A stretch of 64,000 nucleotides of DNA from Flectonema sp. DT1601 (lineage: Eukaryota > Euglenozoa > Diplonemea > Diplonemida > Diplonemidae), in NCBI GenBank assembly GCA_964019425.1, contig OZ025792.1:620001-684000 (forward strand), written 5' to 3'. Made by a program: the position numbers and the translations under genes. The notes under the pieces are model-generated. The model searched no databases and was not told the origin of the DNA. It worked only from the letters and a program-made list of their open reading frames with translations. Positions 31,037 through 43,363 of the stretch are shown piece after piece; position 1 is the stretch's first letter; every line of letters starts with the position of its first letter.

Positions 31037-31624
31037 ATGGGTTGCGTTGTTTCGAAGGAAGCTAAAGAGCAAAGTGCAAGTTGGAAGGATATCGCGCAGT
31101 TTTCAGCGAACCCGTTGACGAAGAGGGTGGGGGACAAAGACTACCCGGTACCTAAGAAAAAGAAAAAGAAACGGAAGAGGCGAAAATCAGTCACCGCTGC
31201 AGCTGCTGTCGTAACAAATGAAAGCATTGACAAAGCAACCGAAGAGAAAGTCGAAGATGATCTCGAGAATAATTATGAAAAGGGAAAAGATCTTTCGAAG
31301 AATGATAACAAAATGACCGAATCGACATCAAATTCTCGTAAGAGTGGAAAATCAAAAACTGATTTTTCAGAAGTTCAATTAACCGACAAAACTCTTCGAC
31401 TGATGGGTAGCAACTATTCTTCATCAAACGCCTCTTCTCAAAAACTCTCGCGGTCGGTTAGGAATTGGCTCTCAGGTGTTGAGAAAAGATCGAACTTCGA
31501 TGAGAGCCTCGAAAGAAGTCTTAAGTCAGACTCGAGAGTAAGTCAGAGAAGTCAAGTATCTCAATCAGGAACAGTAACTCCAACTGGTGAAAAGTCTCGG
31601 AACTTGGAAGCTTTAGGGAAGTAA
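31037..31624 (+). CDS. MGC-type acylated peripheral membrane protein (195 aa)
   Basis: The N-terminus MGCVVSKE is a classic N-myristoylation site (Gly2 with Ser6) next to a palmitoylatable Cys3, so dual acylation at the plasma or flagellar membrane is likely. A long polybasic stretch follows (PKKKKKKRKRRKS, residues about 39-51), which would strengthen membrane binding or act as a nuclear signal if unacylated. The remainder is Ser/Glu/Lys-rich and probably disordered, with an amphipathic piece SVRNWLSGVEKRSNFD. The acceptor TTTTTCTCCAG ends at 31024, 12 bases before the ATG. No catalytic domain; likely an adaptor or scaffold. Confidence 0.8.
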   Translation: MGCVVSKEAKEQSASWKDIAQFSANPLTKRVGDKDYPVPKKKKKKRKRRKSVTAAAAVVTNESIDKATEEKVEDDLENNYEKGKDLSKNDNKMTESTSNSRKSGKSKTDFSEVQLTDKTLRLMGSNYSSSNASSQKLSRSVRNWLSGVEKRSNFDESLERSLKSDSRVSQRSQVSQSGTVTPTGEKSRNLEALGK

Positions 31625-31694
31625 CTGAATTTTATAAGAAGGCAGCATTCTATTCAGCCGTCATTCTACTTTATAAACATCAGAAATTCGAGAC

Positions 31695-31835
31695 ATGTTT
31701 CATCCTCCATCTGTAGATCTAACGCTGCTTGAGGAACCGATTACGCAACCTGATAGAGATATTCCTAATCAATGCGTTCTGATATTACTGTTTTGGGATC
31801 TTAAGAGTGTTCTAACCTTGACTTTACAATTGTAA
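31695..31835 (+). CDS. Possible 46-aa small protein
   Basis: ATG after TTTATAAACATCAG (acceptor-like). Encodes MFHPPSVDLTLLEEPITQPD followed by a hydrophobic end. It could be a short gene or a chance frame in the 3' UTR of the MGC-type gene. Confidence 0.25.
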   Translation: MFHPPSVDLTLLEEPITQPDRDIPNQCVLILLFWDLKSVLTLTLQL

Positions 31836-33860
31836 CAGTGGAAAATATATTTTATTTATTTGTCCCCAGCTCTTTTTTCTGTTTTTTTTTCGGTTATTTT
31901 TCGATATTTACCCTGGGTGGTAGCTCTCCCTTAAAACATAAGAGTTCAATAGAATATGGATGCATAGGGGTGCTTTTAAAAGAACTGAAATTGACCAGGC
32001 GGACTGAAGAGCTCCTCGGTTTTCTATTTTTTGATAAACCATTATTACTAAATATTGTATCTTGGGGGTTGTCGTGGGATTTTATTTAGTCCTTATCGAG
32101 ACCTTAATCCAGCCGCTTATTATTATTATTATGGATGCACTCATGATTTACTGTATTCCTTCCTTTCTCTCTCCTTCTCGTTGCATTTTTTATCGGAAAT
32201 GAATGAAACTAGAGATGAGTACCGGAGATTCATAACTTTAATTGATATATAAGTGTTAGTAAAGTGAGACAAGGTTTGAGAAATTCTTTTACTTTAGAAT
32301 GATAGCATCTTACAAGGCGATTCTATCATCTCTTTGGGTTTGTTTTTCGTAATGTACTTCCTGTGAGTTTAGATGCTTAATTCATTCCACAGTAGTATTA
32401 ATTTAATTTGTTAGCTTGCGATCCATCCCAGTTTTCCCCTCCACCCAACCCTCAATCTTTATTACACATGTCTGAATTCTTCATTGTTATGTTGAGTTAG
32501 ATAATAACTTTATTAAGACTAAGTGACCATATGAATCACTAAGTGACCATATGAATCACTAAGTGACCATATGAATCACTTATCATGTTATTAGGTCCGG
32601 CGCAGTTATGACCTTAAACTGACTGTTATCTTGCCTGATCCTTTTAGTTTTCATTTCTTGCTGAGTGATATGGCTATGTGCTGCCCAAATCTTTTGTGGT
32701 ACATTTCTAAAGCTTTTCGGTAAGCCCACAGTACACTTATAATGCTTTGGACAACTGGGGGTGAACGATCCTCGGTACTGTTCCGGGGGGTTTCTATTTT
32801 CTTTCGTGGAGTGTGGGCATATGGCACATGTGGTCGTATTATAAAGAAAGATGTATATGAAAGAAAGAAGATTTTTTATTTTTTTCACCTTCCCCCCACT
32901 CCCAGATCATTTCTCTTTTATTTCCTTTAGTTGTTTACAACCTGTTAGCCTCTGGGCAAGGTGGAGGCTGGAAGTCGATCACTTCCAGCCAATACTATGA
33001 AACTACAATCTTCGCGATTGGGTCCTTACTGATGCGGGCTACCCAGACCCCTCGTAGTCATCAGTTTGTATTTTGATAACTAAACTAAACTTTTATTTCA
33101 TACGTTTTAGTAACCAAACATAGCTCCCCGTTATTTATTATTTTTAGTACTTTCGATGTGTTTTGGGTTATCGGTTGCCTTTCTAGGTAGCATTTCACAA
33201 TAGAAGATGTGTTGTCAAAGTCTTTTGGTGTTTTTAGTATATTTTTGATTATTTTTATTTTTATATTTACTGAGTAGTCGTTTTTCATTTACTATGAATT
33301 TCGTGCACAACTTTTCTTTCGGATGAACCCAGAGCTCAAGAGGTGGTTTCCTTTTTCGTTTCTTGCTTCTCTTTTTCTTCTTTTTTTAATCTCCCTTCCT
33401 CTTGTCTGATTGATTAAAGTTACTTTTCGACATGAATAATTCCCGAGAGAAGTTCATCTCTCCAGGGTACCTGTTCAAGGTTAAGGAAATTGTTCCTTTG
33501 CATTTACACTTATGAAAAAAAAACCGAATTCGCCTTTTTTTTTTTTTTAGTAGTTTCTTTTATTTGTTGATAAGAGTTGATGATTATGTGAATAAATAAA
33601 TAAAAATGAATAAAAAATATTTCGCTGCGCAACCCTTGACTTGGGAATTTTATGTCTTTTCTGGGTTTTTTCGAAATGAGGAAATTTAAAAAAAAAAAAA
33701 AAAAAAAAAAAGAAATTTATTTTCATAAGTACTCTCTCTTTCCAATTAATGAAATTATTTTATTTTTTTGTTGCTGTGAAATTCTACTTCTCTAACTGAG
33801 GTGGATATTTATTGCTTTTTTTGATTATTTACTTACACTACGAGGTGTTAATTATTCGTC
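31836..33860. other. Intergenic spacer, 2 kb
   Basis: No gene supported. It holds a 20-bp tandem repeat at 32518-32580, a stretch at 32935-33065 of more balanced composition, and several A/T runs leading to the next gene. Confidence 0.55.
32518..32580 (+). repeat. 20-bp tandem repeat, three perfect copies
   Basis: ACTAAGTGACCATATGAATC repeats three times without a mismatch, followed by a fourth ACT. It is isolated in intergenic DNA and CATATG makes each unit partly palindromic. Confidence 0.95.
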
Positions 33861-33926
33861 GTGACGGACATTGAGAACCAGTTTAAGCAATTCTACTTTC
33901 CAGGTTACCAGCTGTACACAGTCGGA

Positions 33927-36900
33927 ATGACTGTCTATTCAACTTCATATGTTCCAGCTGATGAGGTTAGAGGAAGCTGTGGAGTATGCGCAGGGTGGGG
34001 TCATTATTCTAGAGATTGTCCCAAAGCAAAAGGATCTCAAAGAAAGTTATCAGTTGCTATGTTCGCGAGACCTCACCTGATTTCAGGTTCAAGTGAGAGT
34101 GAAGGAATACCTCCAAGTGGTGACCCCGATGGTATTCAAATAATACATTCACCACCACCACCTAACAGTGATGTTAGTATTTGGTTACAAGAAACAGTCG
34201 TTCCTCCATTTAGACACACAAACGGATCGGTTCCTATTCAGCAAAGTGTGACTCCAGTAGCTCATGTTGTTAAAAGTGATCTCTCAATAATTAGAAATGG
34301 TATCAATCCACTCCAAGCTACTATACAACCAACTCACGCTGATATTGCGGCTTTAGTTAAAGAAGAACTCATATCAGAGTCACAGCGTCTTCAGCAAGCA
34401 GAAAAGGAACACATGTCTGAACGAGCTCGCTACACTGCAAAACTCTCAGAGCTTTGTGAGAAGGAAAAGATAATGCAAAACGAGCTTACGGCTGCGGTGG
34501 ATTCTGAGAAAGCGAAGTGTGAGAGACAAGTTGAAATGTTAATTGAAAAACAAAGCAGACTAGAATTAGAGATGCAAATAAAAATTGAGGAGGCGCATCG
34601 CACAGCAGAGCGAAACGCCGAAGCGCACCTCCTTCAACGTCAAGAAGAACTGAACTTATCTAATAGAAAGTTACAAAGCGATCTCGAAATCCTTCATGAA
34701 AAACAAGAGCAAGCAGCTTTGGAAAATCTCTTACGCAAAGAGAAGGAAAACACTGACACCGAAGTAGCACTTCAAACAAGAATTGCAGCTGCAGAGGAGG
34801 CCGAATCGATAAAAAATAACGAAATGGACGTCAAACAACTTGTCCTTCAACAAAAGGCTGATGAACTCCAACAAATTGAATCCAACCTCTCCACAGAACG
34901 ATCTGAAATGGAAGAAAAAATATTAAAAGTGACGAAGACTGAAACAGATCTTCACAAACAAAAAGAAGAAATAGCTCTCCAAGAAGAAACATTAAAACAG
35001 CTTAGCGGGAAGCTACAGGAAGAAGGTTTGTCAATGCAATCAACTGCTCGAGATCTTCAGTTACAAAGACAAGAAGTCTTACAAAAAGACACTGAGTTCA
35101 CTCAACGAGAAATCACTTTAAAGGAACTGAACACGAAGCTTCATGAAATGCAGATTTGCCTAGAAGATAGAAACAGTGCCTTAGATCTCAGAGAACGTGA
35201 ACTCGCCTCAAAGATTCAGCATCACCAGGAACAGGTAACCCAACAACAAGAATCTTTATCACAGCAGATGAGTAAAATAAAAGAAGCTTCTTTAGAAGCA
35301 GATCTCTACAGCAAAGAGCAAAGAGATGGTGTCGAAACTTATCGACAGATAACGGAACAAGAGTTATCATCCATTAGAGAATCTTTAACAAAACAAGAAG
35401 AGATTACAAAATCAGAACAGACTACGGCACAACAAAACCTACTGGCATCAGAGAAAGCACTCAATGAGAGAATGAAATTTGACGTTGAGCTGAAACGTAG
35501 GATTGCGGAAGCTGAGCTAAAAGAGAATTCGGCAGGCAACAAAACCTTGGAGCTACAAAAACAGATTGAGGAACTTGAACAGAAGACAGCCTCAATGAGA
35601 ACACTAAAAGACACAATTACATCACAACAACAATCTTTATCAACTGCCGCTGTAGAAGTCGACGATCAAAAGAAATCTGCGGAGCGACACTTACGAGAGG
35701 CAGAGCAGGTCTTGCAGTCAGCACACCAGCGTTCAGCAGAACTCGATCATGAACAGGCAGAGTTTCGCGGTCAGACGCAGGACTTAGCATCCGCGAAACA
35801 GAAAATTGCATCGTTGCGAAAGCAAATCCACATTGCGACTACTGATGTTGAAGAAAAAGAATTAGAGTGCCACGGTTACCGTCTCAAGTGTGCCGACATT
35901 GAGACACAACTATCAGAGGCAGTCGCAGCAAAACGAACTTCCGACAGCACAGCGTTAGCTGCACAGCAGGAAAACGCGTCTCTCAAAACGGAGGCGTCTC
36001 AAATTCATAAAAAGTTGAAAGAATTGAATCAGTCTTCTACTTCTCAGATTGAGGAGAAGGTCTTAGAAATAAACAACCACCTCAATAAGTTAACTAATCT
36101 TGAGAATATTAATAATAAATTAACAACTCAAATATCAGACTATCAATCGACCATAACTAAACACAACTTTGAAATGTCTGAAGTTAAAGAGACGTTAAAA
36201 CAATTTCAAGAAAGTGGAAAGCCATGGCCGCTCAATCCAATTCTGTTATCGAGTTCTGATATGAGTGCTCCAAGAACAATACCAGCAGTTGTGAGTGGGA
36301 TATCACCGCATTCTTCAGAGTGGTCAAAGTTAGATATTTCAACATCAGTATCTCCATGTGACTCACCGCTGATTGAAAAGGTTTGGTCAGTAAAATATGC
36401 TTTCACAATTGAGAACCTCTGTGAAGATGAGACTAAAATGAGGTCTGAAATAAGTTCTCAATGGGAAACAGAAATATGTTTTCAAATTCTGGTTTGGGAA
36501 ATCTTCTCAACCTTATCATCAGATCCTCCACACATGTCTGCCAGCGCTGTTACGTCTCCGACCTTTCGAATTGATAGAAGCCCACAGAGTCCTTCGATTC
36601 CATTTTCTCTAAGTCTTCCACCACTTCCAAGTTCTGTAATTGATAACAGTGATAATGTTAGTATTGGAAGTAAAATATCGTTTAGTTCAAAAGAGAATAG
36701 TGATCCGAAACTATTACTGTACGCAGTCACGACAGATATGCATGAAGTTCTTCATCTTCACAGTGGTAGTTCTCAATTAAAAAGAATTAGTGATATCTGT
36801 GTTACGACAACCAAAAGATTTGAGCGACTGTGTGAAGACTACGAACAGAGTAGAAGGAATGTCGCATTTCAATCAAGTAAAGCTCACCAATACAAAGCAG

Positions 36901-37307
36901 AGCAGTGGTACGTTGATTCTCATCTTCATACGGTTTTGGAAGATAATCAAAAAACGAATAAAATGCTTCAAGAAGATCAAGAGAACTATCAATGGTTGGA
37001 ATCTCAACTTCAACAAGCTACCAATCGACTTGTTGAATTAGAAACAGAACATGAAGGATGTGGTTCAGCATTCGCAGTCATCAGTCGTTCAGAACAACAT
37101 CTATCAATCTGTCTCAATCGTACAGTTGATTTCTGTTTACTAAGTCATTGCTTCAATGCTTTGACTCATTACTACTTAGATGGAATTCGTTATCGACTTG
37201 GTAAAGTAGAGAGAGACGCTCTGCGTAATCTCCAACAAGAAAACCGTCGTCACCATCTCAGCTTCCGGTACCATAAATGGATAAGTTACGTTGATGATAT
37301 TGGATAG
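33927..37307 (+). CDS. CCHC zinc-knuckle protein with very long coiled coil (about 1126 aa)
   Basis: The frame is open from about 33852 but the first ATG is at 33927, 24 bases after CTACTTTCCAG (33903), so I choose that start. Residues 18-31 form a perfect zinc knuckle, Cys-x2-Cys-x4-His-x4-Cys (CGVCAGWGHYSRDC), a fold that binds single-stranded RNA or DNA. A Pro/Ser-rich linker follows, then roughly residues 145-780 are almost continuous heptad-rich coiled coil (Glu, Gln, Lys and Leu dominate). A Ser/Pro-rich hinge leads into a second, globular-looking helical part near the C-terminus (RLGKVERDALRNLQQENRRH). No motor or kinase domain. A cytoskeletal or RNA-tethering scaffold is plausible. 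A GTG start at 33861 is possible but less likely. Confidence 0.85.
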   Translation: MTVYSTSYVPADEVRGSCGVCAGWGHYSRDCPKAKGSQRKLSVAMFARPHLISGSSESEGIPPSGDPDGIQIIHSPPPPNSDVSIWLQETVVPPFRHTNGSVPIQQSVTPVAHVVKSDLSIIRNGINPLQATIQPTHADIAALVKEELISESQRLQQAEKEHMSERARYTAKLSELCEKEKIMQNELTAAVDSEKAKCERQVEMLIEKQSRLELEMQIKIEEAHRTAERNAEAHLLQRQEELNLSNRKLQSDLEILHEKQEQAALENLLRKEKENTDTEVALQTRIAAAEEAESIKNNEMDVKQLVLQQKADELQQIESNLSTERSEMEEKILKVTKTETDLHKQKEEIALQEETLKQLSGKLQEEGLSMQSTARDLQLQRQEVLQKDTEFTQREITLKELNTKLHEMQICLEDRNSALDLRERELASKIQHHQEQVTQQQESLSQQMSKIKEASLEADLYSKEQRDGVETYRQITEQELSSIRESLTKQEEITKSEQTTAQQNLLASEKALNERMKFDVELKRRIAEAELKENSAGNKTLELQKQIEELEQKTASMRTLKDTITSQQQSLSTAAVEVDDQKKSAERHLREAEQVLQSAHQRSAELDHEQAEFRGQTQDLASAKQKIASLRKQIHIATTDVEEKELECHGYRLKCADIETQLSEAVAAKRTSDSTALAAQQENASLKTEASQIHKKLKELNQSSTSQIEEKVLEINNHLNKLTNLENINNKLTTQISDYQSTITKHNFEMSEVKETLKQFQESGKPWPLNPILLSSSDMSAPRTIPAVVSGISPHSSEWSKLDISTSVSPCDSPLIEKVWSVKYAFTIENLCEDETKMRSEISSQWETEICFQILVWEIFSTLSSDPPHMSASAVTSPTFRIDRSPQSPSIPFSLSLPPLPSSVIDNSDNVSIGSKISFSSKENSDPKLLLYAVTTDMHEVLHLHSGSSQLKRISDICVTTTKRFERLCEDYEQSRRNVAFQSSKAHQYKAEQWYVDSHLHTVLEDNQKTNKMLQEDQENYQWLESQLQQATNRLVELETEHEGCGSAFAVISRSEQHLSICLNRTVDFCLLSHCFNALTHYYLDGIRYRLGKVERDALRNLQQENRRHHLSFRYHKWISYVDDIG

Positions 37308-37553
37308 TATGTGTTTATTAATAGTCTTAAGTTAATATAAAGGAACTCATCACGTCATAAACCAAACAAACCAAACAAACAAACAGTCTGCGACAACGCG
37401 CCGGTAGAATCAGTGACTTCTCAAACTTTCTTCGAAAGCAATTATCCGACAACAGGTTTGAGCCTCGTCGTTCGATGGTTGTGAATAAGGATTTTAGATC
37501 GCTGAAGGATTTTGGTTGAGTACAGCAAAACACTAAACTGAAGTGACCCACCC

Positions 37554-37555
37554 TA

Positions 37556-37596
<41 letters not shown>

Positions 37597-37597
37597 A
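37554..37597 (+). repeat. (TTA)n microsatellite
   Basis: About 13 ATT/TTA triplets in a row with one early interruption. Confidence 0.95.
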
Positions 37598-39621
37598 CTG
37601 AGGTATCGTATTCCAACATCGCTCTCATTACTGAGAGGGATGTCAGAGATGCGAACACTTCACAAATAACTTACTCAGCAAATCAAATTCCTGCAAAGGT
37701 TTATTCTGATCATCGTTTATGACATGTGGAATGTTCATCAACAAGGTTTCGGTAGGTAAAGGAGTTTTTTTTTTTTCCCTTCTTCTTTTCGTTTTCAAAA
37801 ATTTTGAACAGAAAAAAAAAATAGTTATATTGTGTATTCTTCCCTTCCCTTCCCCGTTTAGGAGAATATTTCCCATTTTTACGATATTCGCTTCACCGTT
37901 TTTTAAGTTTCGTTGTTGCCAGCCTTGTGGCAATTAGATACAAATACAGCGTAGCAGGAGTTATTCATGTGATGGAAATCCTCGAGTTTTTATTAGAAAT
38001 TTCTACATTCGCGGGAACTTTTCCTGACATGAGTAATTCCTGCCCCAATGCAATTCACCCCTCCTCCATTTCCAATTTAGTTTTTTCTTTAACTTAGCGA
38101 CCAAAGTATTAGCTGAACCATAATTACTGTTCTTGCTTGTATTCAAGTTACCCGATGATATAATTTTGGTATCAAATTACTCCTCCAATTTGAGCTTCCT
38201 GACCCACGACAATCCCCCCAACTTGAAAGCCTTACGTCGGGTTCGTCCATTGTTAACCTTTGTTGTTTTTTCACTGTTGTGTAGCGTAAAGAGGTGCTCA
38301 ACTACGTTCACGTGGCCTCCACCAAAGAAACCAGGCAAATATTATGATCCCCTCTCGTTTCATGGTAGCCACAGTATTTTTATTGTTTTTATTTTTTGCA
38401 AAGACCTACCTGCAGTATTCTTCCCAGATGGATCCTTTCGTATCGTGTTATATCTCCCTCCCAATTTTTAGTCATTGTAGCAACTAACGTTTAGTTAACT
38501 CTGGTCCAATACAGATGATTATTTCTTCATAAATGTATACCAACATTTCAACCCCCCTACGAGAATTGTTCCTTAGAGTGATTTCTTTTTTATTTCTTTT
38601 TTTTTTTTTTTTAAATATATTTTGGTAACAAATTCAATGGAAGACCACACTGTGGAGAACAAGCAGAAATTTTTCTGATTTTTTTTTTTTTTTTTTCCCC
38701 ACATAGCATGTACAGTTTCATACAGGCAAAAAAAAAAAAAAAAAAAAAAGGTTCCTTCTTCCTTTTTGATTCAGTTACCATTTTATGTTTTTTTTTTTAA
38801 ATATTTTGGAAAAGTTGTTCAGTAATTTTATTCATTTTTTTTGTTTTCTTTTTTCTTTTTCAATTTCGTTCAATTAGTTTTTTTTCCCCCCTTTTTTTTT
38901 GATCGATCGGAATCCGTATTAGAGGCTACGTGTTTGCTCATCGGAGGGGAAAAAAAAAAAAAAAAAAATATAAAAAAAACAACCAACAAAAATAGAACTA
39001 AACCTTAGACACGTTGATACAATCCACACTGTTGAGGGCTGATCCTCAGAGTTTTTTTTTTTTTTTTTGCAATATTATCTTCACACAGTTTAGAATAATG
39101 GCACATATGTTTCATTACTATGTGTTCAGGGTAGTCGTTTCTTCACTGGAGATGTGTTTGTCTCAAGTCTTTCAGAGAATTAATCAAAGGTTTCTGCACC
39201 GCCTCATATACCAGCAGATTTTATAAGGGAATATTTCTTTTCTTTTTTTTTTTTTTTTTTTTTTTTTTTTGATCAAAATTATTTTTGTTTTGTTTCTTCA
39301 GTCTAATAATTAACCTGCTGGTCATCTCAGTTACAATAATAAAAAAAAAAAAAAAAAGAATCTCGGCAGAACTTTTGAGAAGCCACTTTTGATAGCACGA
39401 AGAACCTTCCAGTGAGTGAAACAGATTGGTGCACAAAACTCTTTTCTCCGCAAAGAATGATTTTGTTTTCATTGCGCCAAGGAATTATGGCATCCTTCTA
39501 TCTTCTCATTCGAAGCGCATTTTATGAACGACGTTTTTATAACGAATATTCCGACTGCAAAGCTCTCTTTTTCGTTATCTACTGTTATTGCATTTCTTTT
39601 TACTGAAAAACAAGAATGAAA

Positions 39622-39692
39622 AGCGTGAACCGACTTAAACTGATATGAATAAAGGAGGTTTACGTGTCGTTCTTACAATACTTGTTAAATGC
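39622..39692 (-). repeat. R1 repeat relic, inverted
   Basis: Reverse complement reads GCATTTAACAAGTATTGTAA, then CACGTAAACCTCCTTTA and AGTTTAAGTCGGTTCACG, in the same order as at 703-790, with about 20 bp missing in the middle. An A run borders it. Confidence 0.85.
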
Positions 39693-40628
39693 AAAAAAAA
39701 AAAAAAAAAAAAAAAGAACTCGCCATTCTATCATTATGGTACTTTCTATGGTACTTTCTGTTTTTCTTCTTCCTTTTTACCGAACAAACCTTTCGCATCG
39801 CGCCCGCAGTCTATTCTGATTTTCGGAGTAATTTGGGATTCGTGTACGAACCAAAACTACATATCTTTCTCTTTCTCTCTCTTATATATATATTCGTTCT
39901 TTTGTTGTTAGGGGGTGCGTAAGTTTCGCGGTACCGTCTCATATTTTAATACGAAATAAATGAACTTAATGTGGTATTTGACCTTCTTCCCTATCAGCCC
40001 ATAGCAGCTCCGTGCTGTAAGGAGGAACGCTTTATCGCGCCTTCTCCCTTTAGTCTTTCTGGGCACCGTACTAAGTAGTGGTTTTAAGCTCCTTAATTTT
40101 TTTTCCCCCCCATGCTGGAAGAACAGCATGCCTGTCGTTTGTTTATTGTTAACACCCAACAAATAGGGAACAAGACTTCGTGAAAAGTCTTCCCAACCCT
40201 TCCAAGAGGTGTGTGTGTGTGTGTGAAGTTTTGTCTATTTCCTTTCAGTTTGTAATTACGTTTTTGGAGGTCGTTTTTTCGATTAGTTAGAAGCAGTTAA
40301 AAGAAACTATTCTTACTTTCTGTTTTTTAAAATTATTTTATTATCTCCAGGTTACACAACACAAACACATAGACAGACACACAATGAAATCTTTCATCTG
40401 TGGTTTCATCCACACGAAGGCTGTAATGATGAATTACTTTCGGCTGTGATGCTCTTCTTCCAGACAGGGCAGCAGTCTATCGTATTGCCCCATCACTGAA
40501 ATCTAATGGACGTTAGTTGTCTGTAGAGAAATGGAAACGGTGCGATTAGTTCTGTGCACAAGATAGCTGAAGTGATAGAATTTCATTTTTTTATTTTCAC
40601 GCAGGTAAGGTTTTTGCCAATCAAAGAG

Positions 40629-43363
40629 ATGCCGCCAGGACCTCAACGAAGATGGAGTTATCCAACAACAACACGTTCGGTGTCTGCGGGTTTGGAATTC
40701 GGAGATTACTTTGCTTTACATAATATCTGTAAGAAGACGAAGCGTTTAGAGAACAATAAAGACATACAAGAAGGTTTGTCAGTAGTATGCTCTCCTCCTT
40801 CAGAACTACGGTCAAGGGCAACTAGTCCTCGAGAAACTTCTAAACGAAGATCAGTAACTCCGTCCTCTCGACCACATCCGTCAGTCGGTAATGTATCACC
40901 GTTGGGGTTGGCGCTGTCGGGACGAAAATCGAATTTTATCGCAAAGCAGAGGTCGACAACACCCCCGCGTTCTGTTTCACCCGGAGCTAGGGTCAGATGT
41001 ATTACGGGTCCGCCACGCAGGAATGAGTTGAATAAAAATACTAAGTTTGCTCCGATCTCACGACGACAGAGATCAGTCACCCCACCGGCAGGTATGAAAA
41101 ATGGCCCTTCGACAGCCAAGCGATCTCCGGTAACTCGGAGGTCAGTCACACCGCCGCACCAATTTAGAAGTAATAAAAAAGTTCGAAATTTTTCGACAGG
41201 TCGGAAACAGAGATCTGGAACCCCTCCACCGAGTACACGACAGAGATCAGTCACTCCACCACCGAGCACACGACAGAGGTTGAAATCTCCAATCAGAAAA
41301 CATGCGAATGCTGCTCCTGTTAGGAAACAAACTCCTGTACCGATCTCATCGCCTCCCGGCGGTCCTATCAGACCAAAGCGAGTACCCGCTGTTAACCAGA
41401 ATGGTATTGGTATTGTCAGCCCTGTTGGATTTAGGCGACTATCATCTGCACCTGTGCGTAGTGTTGGTGTTGGTGTTGGTGTCAGAGGTGGTCCTGTACG
41501 AGAGGTAACAAATCCACGACAAGCTTCACCTGCTCGAATAGACAGACCTCGTACTGGTCTTCGTTGTTCTCCAAGTCCGAACCTGAGAAATACGAACCGC
41601 AGAACTGAGAGCAACAGTCTCGAGGATATTATTGTTGGCGTTTGTGATCCGATTGAAATACTGCAGCCTGACAGACTCCTTCAGTCAGCCAACAGACAGT
41701 CGCTTTTCGACACAATTCCTGCTGAAGCCCCTGAGAGATATATAACACCAGACGCTGTTAGAGAAGTTGCTGATAGGACTTTCAGGAATTCATCAGCCAA
41801 CACTATCCCACTCGAAATCAATGAGAGAAGTCTTACCGACACGGTCCCTCTTGAGGAATGTGAACAAGTGAGCGCGTCAAACATGTCGGGTGATGTCATT
41901 CGCACACAACTTTCGGAAACTCTGCCCCCCAGCAGATGTGGTCAGCCCAAAGATTATTTTATTTTGATCAGCAGTTGTACTGATAATCCAATCCCAGACT
42001 TCGACTGTTTAAATAAAACTGACAAGAGTGATGATGATGAGGGTTCACTCCAATCTGGTAACGAGTTACTTGAGACTTGTTCACCATCAGTTGGGTTGGA
42101 TAGAAGTGGTTTCAATCCATCCAACCATCTCAGTAGAAACTCTTCCCTCGACAACTGTTGTCATATTTCACAACAAGAACATAGTGATATTGATTGTATT
42201 TCACAAAATCTAACTTCTCTTAAAAATAAGATTCCTCAGCCACCTGAGAGAGACATATCTCCCAAACTTTTAAATTATCGACCGACAGCCGTAGTAAGAA
42301 TTCCCCAGCTGAGTATTATTAGTACCGAGAGTGTGATAAAGAATCCTCAACTTCCTCATCAAAGAGTAAACCTTGTCACTAAAGAAGGTCATCCAATGCA
42401 ATCCAAGTCACACTCACAGCAACTAGTGAGGCGTAACAATTCGGGTAATTATATTCAATTAAAGTCTTCTTCAAGATACCAAACATCAAATTATCAATTA
42501 TTACAGCAGGAGAGAAAAGCTCGATTTGCAGCCCTCTCAAAACGTATTGATGAGTTGTTACTAAAAGTACAGAAACTCCGTCTAAATGACAACGAGGGGT
42601 GTGTACCCACATCGATGAAAGTGCGCCCTACAGTAGTATCGAAACAATCTATACAGTCACTCGAAAGAGAAAGGATTCGTGAAGACACAATCAACAACGC
42701 AACAGACGTTGTGGTGGAACATCAACTTACTTTGTGTACTGACCGTACCATTGCAGTCTCAGAAAAGACTTCAGAGACCACAGCAGTTCTGACAACTGAC
42801 AGTTCTGAAATTATTATTCCAACTAAACAACTTACAATACCAACATCAACTACCCCAGTCATTAAGAAGAGTACTACGGATATTAATAATACTTCTCTTG
42901 TTGCTTCTTATTTGTTGGAATTCAACATCAAAACAAAGACGGATATCATCAGCGATAATGATCTAGACATGAGTACGAGTGAGAGTGACTACACAGTCCT
43001 CATTGAGAATAATAATAACTTGATTGATCTTTTTAGTACAAGTGATGCTGTTCTCGTCAGTGAGACTCAATGTGATGATCTAATGGTTTCTGGTTGTTGG
43101 GATTCGAAAGGCGGTCAAAGTTTCAGCAGCTCTCATATCGATCAAACTACTCATGATAGTAATTCAGAGACTGATGACATAGTGGTTGACATTGACTTAC
43201 CATCTCTGATTGGAAGTACCATCGACACTACCACCACTACTACTGCTGTTCTCAGCTCAGGTAGTGAAGAGCTGCCTACTCTACTGTTGGTGAGTTCTCA
43301 GTCTGTTTATAATGATCGTCACGTAAACTCGTCTAACGTTACTGACGGTGGTGAATTAGGGTG
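40629..43363 (+). CDS. RSVTPP-repeat protein (about 911 aa)
   Basis: The frame opens earlier, but the ATG at 40629 follows TTTTATTTTCACGCAG (acceptor 40604) and is the likely start. The first 300 residues are highly basic, with about ten spaced copies of a RSVTPP-type motif (RRSVTPS, QRSTTPP, RSVSPG, QRSVTPP, QRSGTPP and so on), each a proline-directed phosphorylation site within Arg/Lys. The second half is acidic and Ser/Thr-rich, with one helical basic segment QQERKARFAALSKRIDELLL. Such basic, TP/SP-rich arrays are typical of microtubule-associated or RNA-bound proteins. No enzymatic domain. The stop TGA lies inside GGGTGAGTTG, a strong 5' splice-site match. Confidence 0.8.

Larger units (their letters stand above)
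37308..40604. other. Intergenic spacer, 3.3 kb, with long A/T tracts
   Basis: It holds a (TTA)n microsatellite at 37554-37597, many A and T runs of 15-30 bases (38600-39350), an inverted R1 repeat relic at 39622-39692 and a (GT)n run near 40209. Short frames here are low-complexity Phe/Lys stretches with no ATG-acceptor arrangement. I see no gene. Confidence 0.65.

Noticed and set aside
33085-33288. Minus-strand 67-codon frame in the 32-33.8 kb spacer
   Set aside because: Low-complexity Ile/Lys/Asn content, antisense to all genes, no acceptor-like signal.
38133-38471. 112-codon + strand frame in the 37-40 kb spacer
   Set aside because: No ATG at its start, no acceptor next to an internal ATG, and no recognisable domain.
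40706-41614. 302-codon minus-strand frame opposite the RSVTPP protein
   Set aside because: It is a shadow caused by the repetitive Arg/Pro/Thr codons of the + strand gene; it repeats GGGVTDL at the mirror positions.
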